A stretch of DNA of 64,000 nt. Origin: Streptosporangium sp. NBC_01756. Lineage in GTDB: Bacteria > Actinomycetota > Actinomycetes > Streptosporangiales > Streptosporangiaceae. The stretch spans positions 3,782,001-3,846,000 of the forward strand of contig NZ_CP109130.1 of NCBI RefSeq assembly GCF_035917975.1. Reading direction: 5' to 3'. Positions within the stretch are counted from its first letter, which is position 1; each line of letters begins with the position of its first letter. Positions 8,197-16,001 of the stretch are shown piece after piece. The translations under genes and the position numbers were made by a program. Under the pieces are notes generated by a model. That model saw only the letters and a list, made by a program, of their open reading frames with translations, made no database searches and was not told the origin of the DNA.

Positions 8197-8982
8197 TCAT
8201 CGTGGCTCCCACCAGAGCGTGAACCACCGATCGCGCGGGACCGGCCACATGTCCAGCTCGGCCGCCGCCGCGACGACCTCGTCGATCCGGTCCCGGCCGA
8301 GACAGAGCCGCCGGCACGCGCTCTCCCCCAGGTCCTCCAGCGTGGCGAACCGGGTCAGCGGAGCGAGACGCCACTCGTGGTGGACCTCGTGGCCGAGCGC
8401 CTCGGCGACGGCGATCACGTCGCCGACCGTGGGCTTATCCGGGCGGACGAGACCGTGGAAGTGCTCCCAGAGGGGGTTGAGCCAGCTCATCGGATGGCGC
8501 TCGGTGAGCTCCAGGACCACCCGGCGGCGGGCGTGCCCGGACAGTTCGGCGAGGAAGGCCGCCAGGTCGGGCACGTTGTAGACGACGTGGGCGGCGACCG
8601 CCACGTCGGCGGCCGGGGTCTGGGCCGCGACGTCGGGCCACCGGCCCCGGATGATCCGGGTGGGAACGCCCGACCTCTCCGCCCGGGACGCCAGTTCGGC
8701 CAGCATCTCGGCGGAGGAGTCCACCGCGATCAGCTCCCCCATGCTCCCGGCCAGCGGCAGCGAGGCCGCGCCGGTGCCGGCGCCGACGTCCAGCACACTC
8801 CCTCCCGCCGGAAGGGCTTCGACGACCCGGGCCAGGGTCGGCCCCTCCGGGTCCGCCAGCGCGCGGTCGGTCCGTTCGGCGAACCGGGCCGGCGAGTGCC
8901 CCCAGGGGTCCTCCGGGGCCCGCGCCGCGATCTCGTCGGGGATGCCCCACCGCGCGAGGTCCGCTCGCCACTGTTCGTCCAT
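8197..8982 (-). CDS. Class I SAM-dependent methyltransferase
   Basis: A Rossmann-fold methyltransferase of 261 residues. Motif I is SVLDVGAGTGAASLPLA near residues 61-76, the acidic motif II is IAVDSSAEML, and the post-I region continues to VAVAAHVVYNV. The N-terminus starts DEQWRADLARWGIP, followed by an extra helix region typical of actinobacterial small-molecule methyltransferases. The substrate is unknown. The ATG at 8982 has GGGAG-type purines (CTCCCAT on the plus strand) just upstream. It is divergent from the acyl-CoA dehydrogenase gene, separated by 227 bp. Confidence 0.83.
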   Translation of the reverse strand: MDEQWRADLARWGIPDEIAARAPEDPWGHSPARFAERTDRALADPEGPTLARVVEALPAGGSVLDVGAGTGAASLPLAGSMGELIAVDSSAEMLAELASRAERSGVPTRIIRGRWPDVAAQTPAADVAVAAHVVYNVPDLAAFLAELSGHARRRVVLELTERHPMSWLNPLWEHFHGLVRPDKPTVGDVIAVAEALGHEVHHEWRLAPLTRFATLEDLGESACRRLCLGRDRIDEVVAAAAELDMWPVPRDRWFTLWWEPR

Positions 8983-9126
8983 GGGAGGAGCTTAGAAAAG
9001 CTCACCGGACCGGTCGACCGAAGTGCGGGCCGGGCGCGTCTTCGCAGCAGACCGGCAGGTGGCACGGAACGGATTCCTTCCTTGGACGCCTGTGACAAAC
9101 GTCCCATCGGTACGGTTTTTTTATGG

Positions 9127-9167
9127 TTACCGGCGGGTAGCATTGTCGGTAAGGTTACTGGTCAGTA
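9127..9167. promoter_or_regulatory. Two tandem palindromic operator candidates before the acyl-CoA dehydrogenase gene
   Basis: Two similar 13-bp near-palindromes, TTACCGGCGGGTA (9127-9139) and TTACTGGTCAGTA (9155-9167), are spaced 28 bp start to start (consensus TTACYGGYSRGTA). They lie 43-83 bases before the FadE start, where a repressor would act. The symmetry and size suit a TetR-type fatty-acid regulator, but no such regulator is adjacent. Confidence 0.55.
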
Positions 9168-9209
9168 CGTAACGAGTCCCGGTTCCCCCGGTTTCAAGGA
9201 GCAGACCCC

Positions 9210-11060
9210 ATGGGCCACTACAAGAGCAACATCCGTGACCTGGAGTTCAATCTCTTCGAGGTGTTCGGGCGCCGGGAGATCCTGGGCACGGGCCCCTACG
9301 CCGATCTCGACGAGGAGACCGTGCGGACCATCCTCGACGAGGTCAACCGCCTGGCGACGGGCGTGCTGGCCGACTCCTTCGAGGAGGGCGACCGTACGCC
9401 TCCGGTTTTCGACCCCGCCACCGGCACGGTGACGATGCCGGAGGGCTTCAAGAAGTCCTTCGCCGCCTACCGTGACGCCGGCTGGACCAACCTCGGCCTG
9501 CCCGCCGAACTGAACGGCCCCGGCCTGCCCAACAGCGTGAACTGGTCGCTGGCCGAGCTGATCCTCGGCTCCAACCCGGCGATCTGGATGTACGCCAGCG
9601 GCCCGGCCTTCGCCCACGTGATGCACGTGATCGGCACCGAGGACCAGCGGCGCTACGCCGAGCTGGCCATCGAGAACCAGTGGGGCGCCACCATGGTGCT
9701 CACCGAGCCCGACGCCGGCTCCGACGTGGGAGCCGGGCGCGCGAAGGCCGTCCGGCAGCCCGACGGCACCTGGCACATCGAGGGCGTCAAGCGCTTCATC
9801 ACCAGCGCCGAGCACGACATGGCCGACAACATCTTCCACCTGGTCCTGGCCCGTCCCGAAGGACACGGGGTGGGCACCAAGGGCCTGTCGATGTTCCTGG
9901 TCTCGAAGTACCACGTCGACCTTGCGACCGGCGAGCTCGGCGAGCGCAACGGCGTCTACGTCACCAACGTCGAGAAGAAGATGGGCCTGAAGGTCTCCAC
10001 GACCTGCGAGCTCACCTTCGGCGAGAAGCACCCGGCGGTGGGCACGCTGATCGGCGACGTGCACGAGGGCATCAAGCAGATGTTCATGATCATCGAGCAC
10101 GCCCGGATGATGGTGGGCACCAAGGCGATCGCCACGCTCTCCACCGGTTACCTCAACGCGCTGGAGTACGCCAAGTCCCGCAAGCAGGGCGCCGACCTCA
10201 CCCAGATGGCCGACAAGTCGGCTCCGCGCGTGACCATCACCCACCACCCGGACGTGCGCCGCGAGCTCATGCTCCAGAAGTCCTACGCCGAGGGCATGCG
10301 GGCGCTGGTCCTGCTCACCGCCACCTACCAGGACGCGGTGCAGATCGCCGGCTTCGAGGGCCGCCGGGACGAGCACGCCGAGACGATGAACGACCTGCTG
10401 CTCCCCCTGGTCAAGGGGGTCGGCTCCGAGCGCTCCTACGAGTTGCTGGCCCGCTCTCTGCAGACCCTGGGCGGCTCGGGCTACCTGCAGGACTACCCGA
10501 TCGAGCAGTACATCCGGGACGCCAAGATCGACTCTCTCTACGAGGGCACGACGGCGATCCAGGGACAGGACCTGTTCTTCCGCAAGGTCCTGCGCAACCA
10601 GGGCGTCGCCCTGGGCTCGCTGTACGGAGACGTCAAGGCCTTCGCCTCCTCCGAGGCGGGCAACGGCCGCCTCAAGGAGGAGCGCAAGCTCCTCGGTGAG
10701 GCCGCCGACGAGGTCAAGGCCATGGCCGACACCCTGGCCGGCTGGGCGATCGGCTCGCTGGAGGCACCGGAGGAGGTCTACAAGGTCGGCCTCAACACCA
10801 CCCGGTTCCTGCTCGCCCTGGGCGACGTGGTCATCGGCTGGCTGCTCCTGCGCCAGGCCGAGGTGGCACTGGCCGCGCTGGGCTCCTCGGACATCGCGCC
10901 GGATTCGGGCGCGGCCAAGGGCGACCGGGCCTTCTACACCGGCAAGGTCGCGGCGGCCTCGTTCTTCGCCCAGACCGTCCTGCCCCGCATCGCCGCCGAG
11001 CGCCGCGTGCTGGACGCCACCAACCAGGATCTGATGGAGCTCCCGGAAGAGTCCTTCTGA
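9210..11060 (+). CDS. Acyl-CoA dehydrogenase, large FadE5-like form
   Basis: FAD enzyme of beta-oxidation that oxidises acyl-CoA to 2-enoyl-CoA. At 616 residues it belongs to the long form with a C-terminal extension, like mycobacterial FadE5 (about 611). Visible features are the N-terminal helical domain from residue 40, the FAD/substrate segment [13 protein letters not shown] followed by [12 protein letters not shown], and the C-terminal segment [14 protein letters not shown]. The last includes the expected catalytic Glu (YEGTT). The ATG has AAGGAG 8 bases upstream. It is monocistronic, with a hairpin following the stop and paired operator candidates in front, so it is probably regulated by fatty acyl-CoA through a repressor encoded elsewhere. 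Confidence 0.92.
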   Translation: MGHYKSNIRDLEFNLFEVFGRREILGTGPYADLDEETVRTILDEVNRLATGVLADSFEEGDRTPPVFDPATGTVTMPEGFKKSFAAYRDAGWTNLGLPAELNGPGLPNSVNWSLAELILGSNPAIWMYASGPAFAHVMHVIGTEDQRRYAELAIENQWGATMVLTEPDAGSDVGAGRAKAVRQPDGTWHIEGVKRFITSAEHDMADNIFHLVLARPEGHGVGTKGLSMFLVSKYHVDLATGELGERNGVYVTNVEKKMGLKVSTTCELTFGEKHPAVGTLIGDVHEGIKQMFMIIEHARMMVGTKAIATLSTGYLNALEYAKSRKQGADLTQMADKSAPRVTITHHPDVRRELMLQKSYAEGMRALVLLTATYQDAVQIAGFEGRRDEHAETMNDLLLPLVKGVGSERSYELLARSLQTLGGSGYLQDYPIEQYIRDAKIDSLYEGTTAIQGQDLFFRKVLRNQGVALGSLYGDVKAFASSEAGNGRLKEERKLLGEAADEVKAMADTLAGWAIGSLEAPEEVYKVGLNTTRFLLALGDVVIGWLLLRQAEVALAALGSSDIAPDSGAAKGDRAFYTGKVAAASFFAQTVLPRIAAERRVLDATNQDLMELPEESF

Positions 11061-11094
11061 GCTGAGACCACCTGCTCCCGCGGCAGGCGACACC

Positions 11095-11129
11095 GAGGGG
11101 CGGTCCTTCTTCCCGGAGGGCCGCCCCTC
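11095..11129 (+). terminator. Terminator hairpin after the acyl-CoA dehydrogenase gene
   Basis: GAGGGGCGG (11095-11103) pairs perfectly with CCGCCCCTC (11121-11129), and the inner bases can extend the stem. No T run follows, which is common for terminators in high-GC actinomycetes. Confidence 0.7.
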
Positions 11130-11145
11130 ACCCATGAAGATCGTT

Positions 11146-11195
11146 TGTTGGGAAGTGCACCATCAGGCGACCTCGCGGACGTGCACTTCCCAACA
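11146..11195. repeat. Perfect 15-bp inverted repeat with a 20-bp loop
   Basis: TGTTGGGAAGTGCAC (11146-11160) is repeated as its exact reverse complement at 11181-11195. Unlike terminators in this window, the arms are only moderately GC-rich and the loop is long. It stands 116 bp before the promoter of the NUDIX regulator gene and could be a bidirectional regulator site, an RNA hairpin or a remnant of a mobile element end. Confidence 0.85.
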
Positions 11196-11310
11196 GATGA
11201 TCCGACGCGGCGCGCTGCCGTCCCGCACTCCGGCCGTGCGGTGGGCGGATGTTTCCGGCGGCGCCATCCGAGCGACGAGATCATGGACAGGATGTCGACA
11301 TGCGCGCTAA

Positions 11311-11337
11311 GTTATTCTCATAATGAGATTGTCTCAA
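11311..11337 (+). promoter_or_regulatory. Shared promoter/operator element, copy 1 (before the NUDIX regulator gene)
   Basis: GTTATTCTCATAA is followed by TGAGATTGTCTCAA. The core is the palindrome TCTCA-TAA-TGAGA plus a third half-site TCTCA. A nearly identical element is at 14862-14888. CATAAT within the element can serve as -10 with TCGACA 18 bp upstream as -35, so a bound repressor would block RNA polymerase. The NrtR-like protein encoded directly downstream is the obvious candidate binder; that is inference. Confidence 0.75.
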
Positions 11338-11354
11338 GGTTAGAAGGTCATCTG

Positions 11355-12089
11355 GTGGATGAGTCCGAGTTCCTGGCGGGGTACGACCCCCGGGCGTTCC
11401 CCGCGGTCGCGGTGACGGTCGACGTGGTGGCGTTGACCATCCGCGAGGGCGCGCTGCACGTGCTGCTGGTCCGGCGGGGCGAGCAGCCCCATGCGGGGCG
11501 GTGGGCGCTGCCGGGCGGGTTCATCCGGCCGGACGAGGACCTCGCGGAGGCCGCGGTGCGGGAGCTGGCCGAGGAGACCGGGCTCACCCCCCGGGTGCAC
11601 ATCGAACAGCTGGCCAGTTACGGCACACCCGGCCGGGATCCCCGGATGCGGATCGTGTCGGTCTCCTACCTGGCCTTCGCCCCCGACCTGCCGGATCCCC
11701 GTGCGGGTTCGGACGCGGCCGACGCCGCCTGGCACCGGACCGACCGGCTGCCGGAACTGGCGTTCGACCACGGCCGCATCCTCGGCGAGGGACTGGAGCG
11801 GGCGCGGGACAAGCTGGAGTACACCCCGCTGGCCACCACGTTCGTGGGCGAGACGTTCACGATCTCCGAACTGCGCGGCGTCTACGAGACGGTCTGGGGG
11901 GTGCCGCTGCACGCGGGCAACTTCCACCGCAAGATCCTGTCGGTGCCCGGGTTCGTGGAGAGCACCGGGGAGACCACCGAGAGCGGCGGAGCCAGAGGCG
12001 GTCCCCGGGCCAGGATCTACCGGGCCGGAGACGCCCGGCTCCTGCACCCCGCGCTGCTGCGGCCCGCACGCGAGGAGGAGGTGCGATGA
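11355..12089 (+). CDS. NrtR-like regulator: NUDIX domain plus winged helix
   Basis: A protein of 244 residues with an N-terminal NUDIX domain and a C-terminal winged-helix of the NrtR type (TPLATTFVGETFTISELRGVYETVW in pieces, then NFHRKIL). NrtR proteins are repressors that sense ADP-ribose-like nucleotides; family knowledge only. Here the Nudix box is complete (G55, E61, R69-E70, E73-E74, G76), so hydrolase activity may be kept. The GTG start at 11355 is chosen because AGAAGG is 7 bases upstream and the promoter/operator lies just before it; longer frames from 11145 or 11283 would swallow that promoter. It is followed after 45 bp by the J-domain/kinase gene, and a tiny 11-codon frame (12086-12121) overlaps its stop as ATGA. 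Confidence 0.85.
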   Translation: MDESEFLAGYDPRAFPAVAVTVDVVALTIREGALHVLLVRRGEQPHAGRWALPGGFIRPDEDLAEAAVRELAEETGLTPRVHIEQLASYGTPGRDPRMRIVSVSYLAFAPDLPDPRAGSDAADAAWHRTDRLPELAFDHGRILGEGLERARDKLEYTPLATTFVGETFTISELRGVYETVWGVPLHAGNFHRKILSVPGFVESTGETTESGGARGGPRARIYRAGDARLLHPALLRPAREEEVR

Positions 12090-12134
12090 CACCGCACGAA
12101 CCCATGCGGTCCCCGCAGTAAGGAGCGTGGCCCA

Positions 12135-13091
12135 GTGACCACAACGACCGAGGCGATCGCCCTGGTGTCGGCCGCCCGCACACCGGAGGACCTGTTCGGC
12201 GGGGACTCCCCGCACCGGGCCTACCGGCGGCTGGCACGGCTGCTCCACCCCGACCTCGCTCCCGGGCCCGAGGCCGCCGAGGCCTTCGCCAGGCTCGCGG
12301 GGCTGTGGGCGGCGCGGGACCGGAGCATCGAGACGGTGATCACCACCAGGCTGGGGACCTACCGGATCGGAAGGGTGTTCCGGCGGGGCGCCACGGCCGT
12401 GCTGTACGGCAGCGGCGACGACGCGCTGCTCAAGCTCCCGCGCAGCCACCTGGACAACGACCTGATGCGACGCGAGGCGGAGTCGCTCAGGAAGATCGCA
12501 CGGGACGGCGACCCGCTGCTCCTGCCGTACGTGCCCCGGCTGGTGGAGTCGTTCCGGCACCGTTCGGGCGGGGTCGAGCGGCAGGCGAACGTGATCAGCC
12601 GGGCGCCGGACGGATTCGTGAGCCTGGCGGAGATCACGCGGCTGCGACCGGTGCTCGATCCGAGGGACGCGGCGTGGATCTGGCGGCGACTGCTGGTGGC
12701 GATAGGGATGGCCCATCGGGCGGGGGTGGTGCACGGCGCGGTGTTCGGGCAGCACGTGCTGGTCCACCCGGTCGACCACGGCCTGCTGCTCGTCGACTGG
12801 AGCCAGTCGGTCCCGCTCGGGACCCCGCTGACCGCCCTGGTCGCCCGGCATCGGGCCGACTACCCGCCCGAGGTTCTCGCCAGGAGGCCGGCGACCGAAG
12901 CCACCGACATCCAGCTCGCCACCCGCTGCGTGGCCGCTCTCATGGGCGACCGCGCCCCCGTCCCGATCCGCCGTTTCGTCCGGGGAAGTCTGACGCATCC
13001 GCCGCGTGACGCCTGGTGCCTCCTCGGCGAGCTCGACGATCTGCTCGACGACCTGTACGGCCCGCGGAAATACCGGCCCCTGCACCTGTGA
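12135..13091 (+). CDS. J-domain fused to a protein-kinase-like domain (probable pseudokinase)
   Basis: A protein of 318 residues. Residues 15-65 look like a J domain with H38-P39-D40 in RRLARLLHPD, the motif that stimulates Hsp70. From residue 74 a kinase fold follows: a degenerate glycine loop (RRGATA), K100 as the ATP lysine, and E114 or E116 in helix C. In the catalytic loop, HRD-K-N is replaced by HGAVFGQH (200-207), so the catalytic Asp and the Asn are missing; D221 (VDW) remains in place of DFG. It is therefore probably a nucleotide-binding scaffold rather than an active kinase. GTG 12135 has AAGGAG upstream. It is likely cotranscribed with the NUDIX regulator. Its pairing with a vWA protein and PurA-like enzyme suggests a stress-response module. 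Confidence 0.75.
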   Translation: MTTTTEAIALVSAARTPEDLFGGDSPHRAYRRLARLLHPDLAPGPEAAEAFARLAGLWAARDRSIETVITTRLGTYRIGRVFRRGATAVLYGSGDDALLKLPRSHLDNDLMRREAESLRKIARDGDPLLLPYVPRLVESFRHRSGGVERQANVISRAPDGFVSLAEITRLRPVLDPRDAAWIWRRLLVAIGMAHRAGVVHGAVFGQHVLVHPVDHGLLLVDWSQSVPLGTPLTALVARHRADYPPEVLARRPATEATDIQLATRCVAALMGDRAPVPIRRFVRGSLTHPPRDAWCLLGELDDLLDDLYGPRKYRPLHL

Positions 13092-13104
13092 GCCGTACCG
13101 GGCC

Positions 13105-14013
13105 CTATGCCTCGTCGCGCAGGGAGGCGACGAGGTCGAGGGTCCGTGCCTGTTCCGCATCGGTGCCGACCGGGCTGACCAGCAGCTCCGTCGTTCCGGC
13201 TCCGGCATACCGCCGGATCGCCCGTGCCACGACGGCCTCGTCTCCCGCGATGACCGTCTCGTGCACCCCGGACAGGCCCTGACGGTCCAGCATGGTCTGG
13301 TAGCTGGAGAACTGGGAGGCGAATCCCAGCTGTCCGGCCACCTGCTCTCTGACGGCGTCAGGGTCGGCGGTGACGCTCACCATGGCCGTCGCCACGATCC
13401 GGGGAGCGGGCCGTCCCGCCTGCGAGGCGGCGCGGGTGATCGTCGGTTCGATGTGGTCGGCGATGGCCTCCGGGCCCGTCCACACGGTCACCGTGCCGTC
13501 GGCGAGCTCACCGGCGACGCGCAGCATGACCGGTCCGAGGGCGGAGACCAGCACGGAGGGTGCCTCGGTGCCGGGTGCGTCGACCTGGCCCGTGACGGCG
13601 AGGGTCTCCCCCCGGTACTCGACGTGCTCACCGCGGAGCAGGGGTCGCAGCGCCGACAGATACTCCCGGATGTGCCGGGCCGGCCGGTCGTAGGAGAGGC
13701 CGAACTGTCCCTCGATGATCTGCTGATGGCTCGGCCCGACGCCCAGGGTGAGCCGGTTGCCGCTCGCCGCCTGGGCGGTGAGCGCCTGCCCGGCCAGCGC
13801 GAGCGGGTGCCGGGGGTAGGTCTGCACGATCGCCGTCCCCAGCTCGATGCCGGGCACCTGCTGCGCGCTGAGCGCCACCACGGTGAGCGCGTCCCATGAG
13901 GTGAGCTGGGAGAAGAAGGCGCTGTCGAGTCCGGCCTCCGCCGCCGTGCGCACCCGCCCCACCAAGGCGTCCAGGCCGGGCCCGGCGGCGTGGATGTACA
14001 GACCTGTCTTCAC
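13105..14013 (-). CDS. LLM-class F420-dependent oxidoreductase
   Basis: A luciferase-like monooxygenase-fold (TIM barrel) protein of 302 residues. The N-terminus MKTGLYI, the AQAASGNRLTLGVGPSHQ segment and the RHIREYLSAL region match the actinobacterial F420-dependent LLM group, in which cofactor F420 is used for hydride transfer. The substrate is unknown. The gene ends 13 bp from the convergent J-domain/kinase gene. It is divergent from a TetR gene, which is the expected local regulator; two direct repeats in the shared gap could be its sites. Confidence 0.87.
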   Translation of the reverse strand: MKTGLYIHAAGPGLDALVGRVRTAAEAGLDSAFFSQLTSWDALTVVALSAQQVPGIELGTAIVQTYPRHPLALAGQALTAQAASGNRLTLGVGPSHQQIIEGQFGLSYDRPARHIREYLSALRPLLRGEHVEYRGETLAVTGQVDAPGTEAPSVLVSALGPVMLRVAGELADGTVTVWTGPEAIADHIEPTITRAASQAGRPAPRIVATAMVSVTADPDAVREQVAGQLGFASQFSSYQTMLDRQGLSGVHETVIAGDEAVVARAIRRYAGAGTTELLVSPVGTDAEQARTLDLVASLRDEA

Positions 14014-14026
14014 TGGCCCTCCAAAG

Positions 14027-14088
14027 TGAATCGGATCCTCCGCTTCCGCTATGCCACGTTACACTAATCTGAATCTGTGGTTCCGCTT
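14027..14088. promoter_or_regulatory. Direct-repeat operator candidates in the LLM/TetR gap
   Basis: TGAATC-6 bp-TCCGCTT occurs at 14027-14045 and again at 14070-14088 in the 103-bp gap between the divergent oxidoreductase and TetR genes. Spacing start to start is 43 bp. Direct rather than inverted symmetry is unusual for TetR, so they may be two weak sites or chance. Confidence 0.45.
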
Positions 14089-14116
14089 GCTGGCATCCAT
14101 TCGGAGAGAGGTCACC

Positions 14117-14638
14117 GTGCGCGCCGACGCGCGACGTAACCGCGAACTCATCGTCACCACGGCGATCGGCCTGTTCACCGAGGCCGGACCGGGCGTGTCG
14201 ATGGAGGAGATCGCCCGTGCGGCCGACCTCGGCGTCGGCACGCTTTATCGCCACTTTCCCGATCGGCAGGCGTTGCTGGAGGCCATCGCCCTCGAAGCGC
14301 TGGATCGGCTCCGGACGCTCATCCGGGCGGCCGTCGCACAGGACGTACCGCGATGGCAGGCTCTCGGCAGGGTCGTCGAACACTGCGTCGAACAGCCCCT
14401 GGCGTTGATCAAGTCACTGTCGCCCGCCACACCGGCCGACCCCCGGCGCGGGGACCTGGAACGTGAGGTCAACGACCTGATCGAACAGCTTCTGGAACAG
14501 GCCCGCGAAGAGGGGACGCTGCGCCCCGACATCCCACCGCGCGAGGTCCTCGGCCTGCTCAACGTGGCCATCTGCCGTCCGGGAGCGCGTGCCGACGACC
14601 ATCTGATCACGGTGATACTCGACGGCCTCAGGCGCTGA
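14117..14638 (+). CDS. TetR-family transcriptional regulator
   Basis: A protein of 173 residues. The helix-turn-helix is RADARRNRELIVTTAI, then VSMEEIARAADLGVGTLYRHF (in two stretches), which is canonical for TetR. The ligand-binding part after residue 60 is short (about 110 residues). GTG 14117 is preferred because GGAGAGAG precedes it and the longer frame would run into the shared promoter. It probably controls the divergent F420-dependent oxidoreductase gene and itself. The gene is followed by a 30-bp minisatellite. Confidence 0.87.
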   Translation: MRADARRNRELIVTTAIGLFTEAGPGVSMEEIARAADLGVGTLYRHFPDRQALLEAIALEALDRLRTLIRAAVAQDVPRWQALGRVVEHCVEQPLALIKSLSPATPADPRRGDLEREVNDLIEQLLEQAREEGTLRPDIPPREVLGLLNVAICRPGARADDHLITVILDGLRR

Positions 14639-14671
14639 GCCCGCGAGGTTCCGACGACCGCCGCGCCCGCC

Positions 14672-14830
14672 CTCGCGGACGCGAGCACCCCACCTCCGAC
14701 TCTCAGGGGCGCGAGCTGCTCCGCCCCTCACCCTCACGGGCGCGAGCACTCCACTCGCCGCTCTCATAGGTGTGAGCACCTCACCCCCGTCCTCGCAGAC
14801 GCGCACACTCCACCCCAGCCCTCATAAGCG
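14672..14830. repeat. Degenerate minisatellite of about 30-bp units, 5 to 6 copies
   Basis: Units beginning CTCRYRGRCGCGAGCAC and ending with C-rich CCACCCC stretches recur about every 30 bp from 14672 to 14830, with 20-30% divergence. The array begins about 30 bp after the TetR stop and ends just before the promoter of the vWA gene. No frame through it looks coding. Confidence 0.75.
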
Positions 14831-14861
14831 GAAATGTCTTAGTGGGTTGACGCGGGCCGTT

Positions 14862-14888
14862 GTTATTCTCATACTGAGAACATCTCAA
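14862..14888 (+). promoter_or_regulatory. Shared promoter/operator element, copy 2 (before the vWA gene)
   Basis: GTTATTCTCATAC followed by TGAGAACATCTCAA, identical to copy 1 (11311-11337) except for four bases at the centre and in the spacer. A good -35 TTGACG (14848-14853) lies 17 bp before CATACT as -10, which is inside the element. The same three half-sites (TCTCA, TGAGA, TCTCA) are kept. Confidence 0.75.
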
Positions 14889-14954
14889 CCTAAGAACAAC
14901 TTGTGGTGAACGGGTCCGGCCCGCCGGGTCCCGCCACCGATGTCAGGAGACCCC

Positions 14955-15911
14955 ATGGGAAGCGGAAACTGGTCCACCGACGTCTACGCGGCCGCCGCGA
15001 GCTACCGCGCGGCGAAGGGCACCAGCGCCTTCGCCTACAGCGACAGCGGCGCGCGCACCGTGCACGACGATCTCAACCCGTACGGCGTGCCGGCCCGGGA
15101 GAGCCGCGACTCGGCCGAGCACCCCGCCACCGTGGCCGTCGCCGTCCTGTTCGACGTGACCGGCTCGATGCGCGGGGTGCCCCGCACGCTCCAGGCGAAG
15201 CTGCCCGACCTGCTCGGCCTGCTGCTCCGCAAGGGCTACGCGACCGACCCGCAGGTCCTCTTCGGCGCGATCGGCGACGCCACCTGCGACCGGGCTCCAC
15301 TGCAGATCGGGCAGTTCGAGTCTGACAACCGGATGGACGAGGATCTCGGCAGAGTCCTGCTGGAAGGCGGGGGCGGCGGCCAGAAGAGCGAGTCGTACGA
15401 GCTGGCGATGTACTTCATGGCCCGGCACACCACGCTCGACTGCTTCGAGAAGCGGGGACGCCGGGGCTACCTGTTCATCATCGGCGACGAACTGCCTTAC
15501 CCGAAGGTCAAGCGCCGCGAGGTCGGCAAGGTCATCGGCGACAGACTGGGGCGGGACATCGCGATCAAGGACATCGTCGCCGAGCTGACCAGGAAGTACG
15601 ACGTCTACTACATCCTCCCCGCCGGAGCGAGCTATGCCGGAGATCGCCAGGTGCTGGATGCCTGGCGCGACCTGCTCGGCCAGAACGTGCTGGAACTGGA
15701 CGACCTGAACGCCGTCTGCGAGACGATCGCACTCACCGTCGGCCTCGGCGAGGACGCCATCAGCCTGGACGAGGGGCTGAGCGACCTCGACGAGCTCGGC
15801 TCGTCCGCCGGGACCACCGTGGGCAAGGCCCTGGCCAGGCTGGACCGGGACACGTTGGTGGTGGCCGAGGGGCTCGACCTCGGCGGCGACAGCGGCGTGG
15901 TCCGGCTGTGA
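14955..15911 (+). CDS. vWA-domain protein
   Basis: A protein of 318 residues with a von Willebrand A fold. Residues 61-75 (AVAVLFDVTGSMRG) carry a MIDAS-like D67-x-T69-G-S71 instead of DxSxS; later strands include VLFGAIGDATCD and GYLFIIGDELP. The C-terminal quarter is Gly/Asp/Leu-rich without a known domain. Such cytoplasmic vWA proteins often occur in tellurite-type stress gene clusters and metal-dependent scaffold systems; the role here is unknown. ATG 14955 is chosen because AGGAG is 6-7 bases upstream, rather than ATG 14940. It is followed after 90 bp by the PurA-like gene and is driven by operator copy 2. Confidence 0.8.
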   Translation: MGSGNWSTDVYAAAASYRAAKGTSAFAYSDSGARTVHDDLNPYGVPARESRDSAEHPATVAVAVLFDVTGSMRGVPRTLQAKLPDLLGLLLRKGYATDPQVLFGAIGDATCDRAPLQIGQFESDNRMDEDLGRVLLEGGGGGQKSESYELAMYFMARHTTLDCFEKRGRRGYLFIIGDELPYPKVKRREVGKVIGDRLGRDIAIKDIVAELTRKYDVYYILPAGASYAGDRQVLDAWRDLLGQNVLELDDLNAVCETIALTVGLGEDAISLDEGLSDLDELGSSAGTTVGKALARLDRDTLVVAEGLDLGGDSGVVRL

Positions 15912-16001
15912 ATCGCACGGCCACCGGCAGAGGGGCGACGCCCCGGGGGCGCTCCTCGCACCCGCGCGTCCCACAGACCCGCACCGGAGACGGGGCCTCG
16001 C

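Noticed and set aside
9162-11135. 657-codon leftward frame opposite the acyl-CoA dehydrogenase gene
   Set aside because: Antisense shadow; the forward frame is an unmistakable dehydrogenase with a ribosome site.
11145-11354. 70-codon extension of the NUDIX regulator
   Set aside because: It would include the shared promoter/operator and the 15-bp inverted repeat; GTG 11355 has a ribosome site.
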